This document shows, in pieces, positions 22,620-32,300 of a DNA stretch of 64,000 nucleotides. This stretch comes from Posidonia oceanica (taxonomy: Eukaryota; Streptophyta; Magnoliopsida; Alismatales; Posidoniaceae). How positions within the stretch are numbered: the first letter of the stretch is position 1; the number at the start of each line of letters is the position of its first letter. The notes beneath the pieces were generated by a model. It searched no databases. It saw nothing but the letters and a program-made list of their open reading frames with translations, and had not been told where the DNA came from. Both the position numbers and the translations under genes were made by a program. The stretch spans positions 123,337,001 through 123,401,000 of the forward strand of contig JAZBRS010000076.1 of the NCBI GenBank assembly GCA_037176725.1, in the 5' to 3' direction.

Positions 22620-23300
22620 TCGTGCTTGTCAGACGAGTAGTTTGGGGTACCAGCCCGCAAGGGATTCAGCTGAGGGCGATCAGCTGGGGACTCAGCTGAG
22701 GATGACCAGCCGAGAAGAGTGTCAGGTTGACGAACCTTTCGCCGAGCAGTTTGGGGTGCCAGCCCGCAAGGGATTCAGCTGAGGGCGATCAAATGGGGAC
22801 TCAGCTGGGGTGACCAGCCGAGAAGAGTGTCAGGTTGACGGACCTTTCGCCGAGCAGTTTGGGGTGCCAGCCCGCAAGGGATGGTGGTCCAGCTGGGGGC
22901 AATCAGCCGGGGACTCAGCTGGGGTGAGCAGCCGAGAAGAGTGTTAGGTTGACGGACCTTTCGCCGAGCAGTTTGGGGTGCCAGCCCGCAGGGGAATTTA
23001 GCTGAGGATGATCAGCTGGGGATGATACTGCAGGGCAGCCAAAAGATGCCCCTGGTATCAGGATGATACCAGGGGATGGTCGAAGCGCCCCTGGCATCAG
23101 GATGCAAAGATAGATGAATGAGTGGATGGATGATAGGCTGACGAACCCATCGCCGAGCAGTTTGGGGTGCCAGCCCGTAGGGGACTCAGCTGGGGATAAT
23201 CAGCTGAGGATGATGACAGGTTGACGGACCTTTCGCCGGGCAGTTTGGGGTGCCAGCCCGCAGGGGACTCAGCTGGGGACGATCAGCTGAGGACGCCGGA
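22620..23300. repeat. ~110-bp tandem repeat in the 3' region of B
   Basis: Five to six units each contain CAGTTTGGGGTGCCAGCCCG, followed by CAGCTG-containing stretches and AGAGTGTCAGGTTGACG. The spacing is about 108-113 bp between the first four, then irregular. The AGTTTGGGG hairpin of each unit belongs to the same stem-AGTTT-loop-stem family as the array at 20981-21960. Confidence 0.85.
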
Positions 23301-23566
23301 TGGCGTAGCTTGACGACGCGGGTCCGCAGATGTTCTGGACTCCGGATTGGGTGCTGAGGACTTTGCTGCGTTGTGATGCCTGCAAGTCTGGTTAGAGGGC
23401 CCAAGATGATGATGATAATGATATGCAATGCAGCAATGAGTCTTGATGTGCAAGCAGATAGCGGAAACAGTTTTCATTGATAAAGCTTGATGAGTACAAT
23501 GCCTATGGCAGGCCAGAAATGTACAGCATAATCCGAAAGAAGACCACATGATGGTTGCACAAAGGC

Positions 23567-24769
23567 CTAATCAGTTCGGGCCTTCTTCGACTGCCTGGAG
23601 TCGGGGAACAAGGGACCGCCTGGCGGGACTTCAGCGATAGGCCAGAGCTGTCGGACTTCAGCTTCATATTCAGGGGTGCATCCTACGCCTCTCACAACTG
23701 CAATGTCTGTAGATTGGACCCCCTGCTGCATCAGACTAGCAAGCTTCTTGGTCGGGGCAGTTGTGCTGAGAGGGTACGTCTGTAGAAGCTTGGGCGCTGT
23801 ACTGTCGATGAAGGCGCCCTGCTGGAAGCCGAACTGGCGCATGACCCTGATTGGGTGGTACTCTACGCCTGCTGTGAAGCCTGGAAGAACGATCAGTCGC
23901 GTGTCGCGCGCGCTGAAAAAGACAGTGAATGGCTCGGCTGCAGAAGGGACGATACGCCAGGTCACAGCGTCGTCAGTCAGTGCTGACAGCCTCTCGTACT
24001 CTTCTTTGACGCTCTTGTCTGCTCTGGTACGGGCGCTGCTGCAGTATGCTTCGAAGGCGTGTACTTGAGGGCGCAGAAAGTCCATCTCTAAGTGCGCAGT
24101 CAGCCAGACTTGTATGAGTGCTCCGCAACCGTGGAAGTGGCGGCAGCGATGAGAAATGCGGTCCAGCCCGCGATAGGTCTCTGCCAAGACAACTGGTGCC
24201 AGGTCTATGCGCTGGGTCACCACAGCTAGCGCAATCTCTGCGACCTCGATGGCCACTGTCAGTCGGCCATGAGTAAAGATTAGTTCGCCCAAAAAGCGGA
24301 TGACAAATCCTCGGAGCCACAGCTCATCTCCGAGGTCGGCACGCTTGTTCATGATATCATTGAAGTGTGCAAGGCGAAGCATAGGCTCTGGTCCACTGGT
24401 GCAGATTAGTCTCTGTTGGCAGGTTCGAGTGGATAGCCCAGTCAGCTGGCTTAGGACTTCGAGATATCCGTCGCGTCTCATGAAAATAGGAGGCCCCATG
24501 ATTTTTGAAAAGCCGCATATCCGACGCACCTCTTCCAGTGTAGGTGTCAGCTCAGTCTTGCCAAAGCGGAAGACATGGTACGCCGGTTTCCAGAATCTTG
24601 CGGCGGCACACAGAAGGTGGCGGCTGACTTCCACATCAGCAGCCTTCAGCAGTTTAGTTGGTATGCCCCACAGGCGCAGCTGTTCACAGTCTTGTAAAGT
24701 GAGCCTGCTGATCCATTCTTGCAGGGTTTCCGAGCAATGTGCAGGAGTTAGCAGAGTAGGGAAGCCCAT
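23567..24769 (-). CDS. Plant-mobile-domain-like accessory protein of Element B (400 aa)
   Basis: A 400-codon ORF with its own ATG, downstream of pol and in the same sense. Residues ~60-90 carry the pattern FW-P-x-FRFG-x-TELTPTLEE, typical of the plant mobile domain and related transposon domains (PMD/DUF7745 type). The rest is helical and tryptophan/leucine-rich, ending in a short basic tail (KKAR) that could be a nuclear signal. Such domains occur both in host silencing factors (MAIN/MAIL1) and in Ty3/gypsy elements as an extra ORF. The role in the element is unknown. The intact frame argues that it is used. It lies 1.56 kb after pol, so a spliced or separate RNA, or reinitiation, would be needed for its translation. 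A captured host gene is the alternative, less likely because it is inside a young element. Confidence 0.8.
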   Translation of the reverse strand: MGFPTLLTPAHCSETLQEWISRLTLQDCEQLRLWGIPTKLLKAADVEVSRHLLCAAARFWKPAYHVFRFGKTELTPTLEEVRRICGFSKIMGPPIFMRRDGYLEVLSQLTGLSTRTCQQRLICTSGPEPMLRLAHFNDIMNKRADLGDELWLRGFVIRFLGELIFTHGRLTVAIEVAEIALAVVTQRIDLAPVVLAETYRGLDRISHRCRHFHGCGALIQVWLTAHLEMDFLRPQVHAFEAYCSSARTRADKSVKEEYERLSALTDDAVTWRIVPSAAEPFTVFFSARDTRLIVLPGFTAGVEYHPIRVMRQFGFQQGAFIDSTAPKLLQTYPLSTTAPTKKLASLMQQGVQSTDIAVVRGVGCTPEYEAEVRQLWPIAEVPPGGPLFPDSRQSKKARTD

Positions 24770-26326
24770 TGCGCTGATTGCAGAAGACAGGCTGATGGAT
24801 GCTAAGCTTGAAGGTACCTGCTATCAATAAATAGTCAGATCTCGCAGGTATGTAATCATTGGCAACAAGAAGAAACTGAAACTGAAAACGTAGTTCCATA
24901 TGCATTTAGCAGTTGATAACGGAACATAGCAGTTAAGCACTGATAAGCAGGGGGATTTTGTTGCAGTCTTGCGGACATGGGGGCGAGGGCTGGCAGGAGA
25001 TCTGGACCAGCACAGCTTGAGTGTCGTCGATGCGCTCTGCTGGGGAGAAGTACTGTCTCAGGGCCGAAGCGTGTTGCAGAGCGGAGAGATTGGCTGGAAA
25101 GGAAGGATAGACGGGGATGCATGTATGCAGGATGCAAGTGCTATGCTTATGCGGACGAGTAGTATTAGATGAATGAGTATGCTTGAATGGATTAGCATGC
25201 TCGGATGGATGGGTATGCTTGGATGGATGCTTGAATGCCCTCAGCGTGCGGAGTGCTTTGGTGCCTGCTGCAGAGGAAGGGAGTGGTCCTTGACTCACTG
25301 GGTCCTACTCAGACTCTCGGCTTATTGGTGGCGCTCCGGAACAGGTGTTGGCATTATACAGATGGCGGTGTGGTGAGGACAGGCTACTTGCTGCACTCTC
25401 AGGACCTACACCTATTCTTTCAGCTCTCTCTTTTTTGAAAGGTTTCTCCCTCATAGGTATGTAGTCTTTCTCTGCCCCTAGCTAGGAGAAGGTATGTGTT
25501 TGCTCTTGGGAGGATGTGGTAGACCCTTTTCAAGCTTAACTCCCAGGGGATCTCTAGTGATGGTATGGGGGATAACGGTGCCTGTATTTTCGGGCTGCAA
25601 CTTGCCCTTTTCTTCTTCTCTTTTTTTTGTTTTTTGCTTTACTTGCTTTTTTTCTTTTTTTTTTTGGTTTTTGTTCTATCTCTTTTCTCTTTCTTTTTTT
25701 TCGCTTGTTGTTTTGCTTTTCTCTCTTTTTTTTCTTTTTTTTTTCAGGCTTTTGCTATCCCCATTTTGGTGGCAAAAGAAGGGTGCTTGAAAATGTAATG
25801 GATTCAGATTTTGGGTCTGCTGTGTGATGGGTGGAAGGAGCAGGGTTAGACTGCACACCCCTATCTCTAGGGCCGGCTTCTGTCTTCGTCTTCTGTCCCT
25901 TTGAGGAGCCCAAATCTAGATGTCTATTCTTACTTTTTTTTTTTCAAGCTCACATCCTAACATTTTTTCTCCCTCAGAGGTGTATGTCCTTGTGAGATTG
26001 GGCAGTTCGCCCGTCCTAATTGGTGGTGGCTCCCTCACTTGCTAAGTCATCTAAGTAGTGCCGGGTGAGGCAGGGTGACCCTTTCCAGAGCAGGCGAGCA
26101 CTTCTGGTTGTCATCACCGGGCTCAAGATGCAATGCTTGAGAGAATGACGATGATGATTTGAATAGGGATGCAAGAGTTGAAAGGATGACGATGATGATT
26201 TGAAATAGAGAGTCGCAAGAGTTGAAAGAATGACGATTATGATTTGAAAGGAGATGAAGCAAGAAGGCGAGAATGAAAATGCAAGTGTAGGTGGGAGAAG
26301 GGCATCTGCAACGGGGCCGCTTTCGG
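24770..26326 (-). other. Spacer between pol and the PMD-like ORF
   Basis: No credible coding sequence. It holds GGATGGATG-type simple repeats (25170-25240), a long pyrimidine run on the plus strand (25604-25745) and three 42-44-bp units with GATGACGATGATGATTTGAA (26140-26255). If the PMD-like ORF is made from a spliced RNA, its acceptor should lie near the right side of 24769, in this spacer. Confidence 0.7.
25604..25745 (-). other. Long polypurine stretch in sense orientation
   Basis: About 140 bases almost free of purines on the plus strand, therefore A/G-only on the sense strand apart from a few interruptions. It could act as an additional plus-strand primer like a central PPT. On the opposite strand it ends in TTTTCAG, a good-looking splice acceptor. 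Neither function is shown. Confidence 0.5.
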
Positions 26327-29300
26327 CTACTGATAGTATTTCTTGAGATAGCAGAGGTTGACGGGCTCAGACTGCTCGACCTGGTCCATATCTTCAAGGG
26401 TTACAGCGCCTCCCGAAAAGATCTGCTTGACCACAAAGGGGCCACGCCAATTGGGTCGGAATTTCCCTCGACCGTCCGGCAAGTGAATGGCGCGCAAGAC
26501 AAGGTCCCCTGGCTGGAAGCTTCTGGGCTGGACCTTCTTCAAGAATGCTCTGGCCATCCGCTTCTGATAGCAGTGAGCGTTGTGCATGGCTTGCAATCTG
26601 CGCTCATCAATCAAGTTCAGTTGGATGCAGCGGTCTTCGACCCATTCTGCTTCTTCCAACTCAGCTTCCCGCAGGATCCGCAAAGAGGGGATCTCCACTT
26701 CAACAGGTAACACCGCTTCCATGCCGTACACCAGAGAGTACGGGGTGGCCCCTGTAGAGGTCCGTATTGATGTCCTGTACGCCCAGAGTGCGTACGGGAG
26801 CTTGTCATGCCAATCCTTGTGGATTTCTGCCATTTTCTTCAGGATCTTGACAATGTTCTTGTTTGCAGACTCCACTGCTCCGTTCATCTGAGGCCGATAA
26901 GGCGAGGATCGATGGTGCTTGATTCTGAGACCTTGCAGGTATTCTTCGATCCTTTTGGCAATAAAGTTTGAGCCGTTATCAGAGGTGACAGAGTGCGGGA
27001 CCCCATACCGGGCAACAATATTGTTTCTGATAAATTTTTCTGTTGCCGCAGCGGTGACTGTCCTGTAAGAGGCCGCTTCCACCCACTTGGTGAAGTAATC
27101 GATCGCTACGAGAATGTAACGATGACCATTTGAAGCAGCGGGGTGGATGGCGCCGATGACATCGATCCCCCAGGTGGAGAAGGGCCATGGCGAAGACATA
27201 TTGTGCAGCTGATGTGGAGGGGCCTTGATGAAGTTACCATGGATTTGACAGTTGTGGCATCTACGCACGAACCGGCAGCAGTCGGCTTCCATGGTCTGCC
27301 AGAAATATCCTTGAAGCATGATCTTCTTGGCCAGGAGGACGCCGTTCATGTGCGGGCCACAGGTTCCCGCATGCACTTGAAGCATCAGCGTGTCAGCCTC
27401 CGACTTGTTCAGGCAGCGCAGTAGCATCTGATTGTATGACCTTCTGTATAGCTGCCCGGCCCCTAACACATACTTTGTCGCCAGACGCGCCAAAGTTCTC
27501 TTGTCTGCTGCCGTGGTATCAGGAGGAAAGTTACCAGACTCGAGGAAGGATTTTATGTCTTGATACCAGGGCTGCCCCCCTGCGGGATCCGCTTCTTCTA
27601 TGCTCATGCAGTATGCAGGCTGCTCAATGCGAGTGACTGATACATCCACAGTGCTGTCTTCTGAAATGGTGAGCCAGGATGCCAGAGTTGCTAGTGCGTC
27701 TGCATACGCGTTCTTCGCTCTGTTCAGGTATGTGAAGCGGATGCTCTTGAATTCTTTCATCAGCCTCAGCAGGTGTTCGTGATACGGCACAAGCTTGGGA
27801 TCTTTTGTCTTCCAATCACCGTTCACTTGAGAAATCACCAGCATGGCATCGCCGTGCACATGCAGCTTCTGCGCCTCATGCTCGAGGGCGACTTTCAACC
27901 CTAGGATGCATGCTTCGTATTCTGCTTCGTTGTTTGTACAGGTGAAAGTCAGCTTCCTCGCGAAAGGAGTCATCTGTCCTTGGGGCGTGGTCAGCACTGC
28001 GCCTACGCCTCGACCCCTCTTGTTGACTGCACCATCAAAGTAGAGCTGCCATTCCTCTGCTTCTTCAGGATCTTTCTGCTCAGAGTCCTCCACTGCAAAG
28101 AGAATGTCTTCATCAGGGAACTGCGTCTGGAGGGGTTGGTATTCAGGCAGAGGGAGGTCAGCAAGATGGTCTGCCATTGCTTGACCCTTCATGGATTTCT
28201 GTGTGACGAAGGTGATGTCGTATTGAGACAATAACACCTGCCACTTGGCACATCTGCCCACCATGGCCGGCTTCTGGAAGAGGAATTTGATGGGATCGTG
28301 CCGGCATAAGAGCTGTACTGGGTATGCCATCATGTAGTGCCTCAGCTTCTGTGCAGCCCAGACAAGGGACAGGCAAGTCTTCTCTAGTGTTGTATACCTG
28401 GCTTCACATTCATTAAATTTCTTGCTCAGGTAGTAGATGGCGCGCTCCTTTCTACCAGATTCGTCATGTTGGCCCAAGACGGCGCCCATGGAATGCTGCG
28501 TGGTAGAAAGGTAGAGAAGCAAAGGTCTCCCCGGCGTAGGCGGGACCAGGACAGGAGGCTTGATCAGCAGCTGCTTGATCTTGGCAAATGCAGCCTGACA
28601 CTCCTCGTTCCAGTGAATCTGCGCATTCTTCTTTAAGAGCTTGAATATGGGTTCGCAGATGGGCGTAAGCTGTGCAATGAAGCGACTGATATATTGTAAA
28701 CGCCCAAGCAGACTTCTGACTTCCTTTTCAGTTCTAGGGGGTGGCATGTCCACGATGGCTTGCGCTTTCAACGGGTCCACTTCAATCCCCCTTTGGCTAA
28801 CAATGTAGCCGAGCAATTTGCCAGAAGATACCCCGAATACGCACTTCTTGGGATTTAGGCACAGCTTGTACTTCCGTAGACGGTTAAAGAGCTTTCTGAG
28901 ACAGGCAAGATGATCCTCGGGCTCTTTGGTTTTGGCAATCATATCGTCTACATAGACCTCCACTTCTTGGTGCATGAGGTCGTGGAATAGCGCAGTCATG
29001 GCCCTTTGATAGGTTGCACCAGCATTCTTCAGGCCGAACGGCATGACTTGGTAGCAGAAGACTCCCCAAGGGGTGATGAACGAAGTCTTTTCCATGTCCT
29101 CTTCTGCCATTTTGATCTGATTGTATCCAGAAAAGCCGTCCATGAAGGAGAGCATCTTGTGGCCTGCCGTATTGTCGACTAGGACGTCAATGTGAGGCAA
29201 TGGAAAGTCGTCCTTGGGACTCGCCTTGTTCAGGTCCCTGTAGTCGATACAGATCCGGATTCGGCCATCTTTCTTGGGCACAGGTACAATGTTTGCCAGC

Positions 29301-32300
29301 CATTCAGGATAAAGAACGACCTTCAGAAAGTTGACTCCCAGCTGCTTCATTATCTCTTCTTTGATCATGAGCAGCCACTGCGGTCGCCATCTTCTCAATT
29401 TCTGCTTTACTGGCTTGGCATCCGGATTTAAGGGCAGATTGTGCACCACTATTTCTATGTCAAGGCCGACCATATCTTCATAACTCCAGGCGAAGACATC
29501 CGCATATTCTTTCAGGAATGCGATGAATTCTGCTCGAACCTGGGTGGACAGCTGGGCACTGATGCAAACTTCTCTGACTTCCTCAGCTGTGCCGATGTTG
29601 ACAACCTCCGTTTCTTCTTCGACATGGAGGTTGGGGCCTTCTGGGTCGTCGTCATAGGGCCGGAACTCGGGCAAAGGTTCGTCAGTCTCATCCATGCCCG
29701 TATCATCCTCCTCTCCATAGGCAATAAGTTCTGAGAGGATCTCTTTCTCAAAAGAAGGACTTGCAATGTCGAAAGAGTGCATGTGCTCCGCTGCTTGGCC
29801 CTGGTGACGTTTCAAGATGGTCACGCTCACTCGGGTATTCTTGTAGCCTCGGTGCGCGACCTCCGTCCCAGGAACTCCTTCTACCGTTTGCTCTGGCCTG
29901 ACTGGCTCTGCTGAGTGCTCTGTTGATACTGCTGAGGGCTTAGCTGACTCTACTGCTGGTACTGCTGACTGTTCTGCTGCTGAGGCTGCTGACTGCTCTG
30001 CTGCTGAGGCTGCTGACTGCTCTGCTGCTGAGGCATTCTGCTCTGTTACTGCTGCTGCATGTACTGCTGATGTTCCTCCCTCTGGGTCTTCTAGTGTGCT
30101 TGTGGGGGATACGCCAGACTGGCGGCTGATCTGGTTACCGCCGCTCGGTATATTGTTCAGGTGAGGCATGGGTTGCACAAACCACCTAGACCCGCCTTCT
30201 GGTTGAAGAGTGATGAGCTCATCTGGTCTAGGGGAGTCCGGCGTTGCTGAGTCTTCTAGGACCATGATAGAGGTATGGTCCTCCTGCAGAGGAGGATCCG
30301 TGACTACGGCTTTCCCTTTCCTTTCTGCAGCTTGGTGATCTGCCAGGTCATCTGCTATCGACTTGAGTTGTTCTTGATAAAGCAACTCTAAGTCGGACAT
30401 CCAGGAATCGACCTGGGCTTCTATCGCCGCTCCTTCTTCTTCGTCCGAGGGGGAGTCGACGTAGTAGGCGCCGGGGGCCTGCGGCACTGGCCCGGCTGCA
30501 AGACAGGTCGCCGCCCTTGGGGTCTGCATGATCTGGTTCACGGGCGCGTCCGATGGTGGCAACTCTGAAGTAGATGGCCCAAATAGACAGGCTAGCGGTG
30601 CTAAGGATGAATAAGCTGCCAGGGTCACAGTTGGAGAATAAGCAGGGGTGCTCTTCAGAGGGCTCAAGGGCCCGGAGAGTGTAGTGCTCAGTTGGCCTTT
30701 TGTATCAGGCCGTAACTGAGAGAGTGCAGCCTCTGACGCCATGGGATCTTGCCATGAGAGCTGCTGCTGGTTGTCAGGAGAATGCGAAGCGGACTGCGCC
30801 AGCTGCATTCCTGAAGATGATGCTGGAGCGGGCTGAGCCGTGTTGCTGACTGAGCTGATAGATGGTCCCTCCAGAGATGGGGACAGTGGCACTGATGTGG
30901 TTGTGACCGTCGGTAGCATGTTTGGTTCTGTCAGAAGGAGTGTCTCTAACTCCTGCACCGCTGCCTGAACTTGTAATGCAGACGTGGCTGCAAAAGAGTG
31001 GGAACTTGCTTGTTCTGCCACAGGGCCTGCTGAGCTGTTTGCTATATCCGCCAGAGGAAGAGCTGAAAAGACTGACTGTGGGGCCTCTGCTCTGACCACT
31101 GTTTCTGCTGAGCTGATTGGGACTGCCTCTGTTGTGCCAGACTGCTCCTCATCCGAGTAGTAGTCCTCAACACACACCCAATCCCCTGTCGGCGTCGTGG
31201 CTTGATCGTTGGTGGATCCCAGAATTCCTGCACTGGTAAAGTTAGTGAGGTCTCTGGGAATGGCTGGTGCATGGTCTTTGAGCTGGAAGCAGTGATCTTC
31301 GTTGAGCTTTGGTTCGTAGCCGAGACCTTCAGACTTCCTTCGCTCCACTGCTATGATCGGCTCCGCGATCCCTTGGCCGTGACGCCCGAGTGGCGTACCC
31401 TTTGTGTAACCCCACCTGTGACATACATTCTCGACCATTCGAAAGGGGTTACTGTGAACGGCCAAAGAGTTGACACGTTCAAGATCAGGAACGAAGTTAA
31501 CTGGCTCGCACCGGTTAACGCGATAGAGGGCTTCAGAAGTCTCAGGGTCAAATGGGATGGATTGCGAAGACACGGGAGAAACTGCTTCAATCCGCTCCTT
31601 CTCAAAGTTTTCCGCCATGACGACAATGACATCATCGCCATGACGGTACTTTATCATTCGATGGAGGGTCGAAGGAAGGACTTGATGCTTGTGAAGCCAA
31701 GGACGCCCAAGCAGAAGATTGAAGTTAGGCTTCAAGTCGACGACATAGAATTCTACGTCGAAGACGACCGGGCCGATAGCCAGAGGGATAATCAGAATCC
31801 CTAGAGCGTCATGGTGAGTGTTGTCAAAAGCAGTCATTCCCTTCACGGCTGGCGTGATATCCTCGGCTTTGAATCCGAGCTTGGTTGCTGTACGCAAGGG
31901 GCAGACGTTAAGGCCTGACCCGTTATCAACCAGTGTTAGGGGAATGCGGAAGTTTTTGAACTGCACCGTGACGAACAGGGGCTGGTTGTGATTAATCCCC
32001 GCCGGAGGCAGCTCATCACTCGTAAAAGAGATGACCTGGGGCTCCGCGATTAACCCAACCATGCTCTCCAAGGCAGAAGGCTCAATGGACTGGGACACAC
32101 GAGCAGCCTGGAACACGCGAAGAAAAGCCTCGCGGTGTTCGGCAGAAGTGTGGATCAAATCCCAGATGGAGATGTCGGCTTTGACCTTCTTAAGCTGAGA
32201 GGTTAAGTCTGCTTTAGGTTGGCTTCTCCTAGCAGCTGGAGGAGTGGTTCTAGCAGGTTCTAAGGGGATAGTGGAAGGAAGCTGGGTTACTACAGGCTGG

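Noticed and set aside
22620..23300. CRISPR-like array
   Set aside because: Units are contiguous tandem repeats without unique spacers, in a plant retrotransposon; no cas-like gene.
23567..24769. PMD-like ORF as a host gene
   Set aside because: It lies inside the young Element B, in sense order between pol and the PPT, with no introns or host flanks, so an element-borne ORF is more likely.
31202..31804. 200-codon plus-strand ORF and the 315-codon ORF at 33020-33967
   Set aside because: Antisense shadows of the gag-pol frame, with no recognisable domain.
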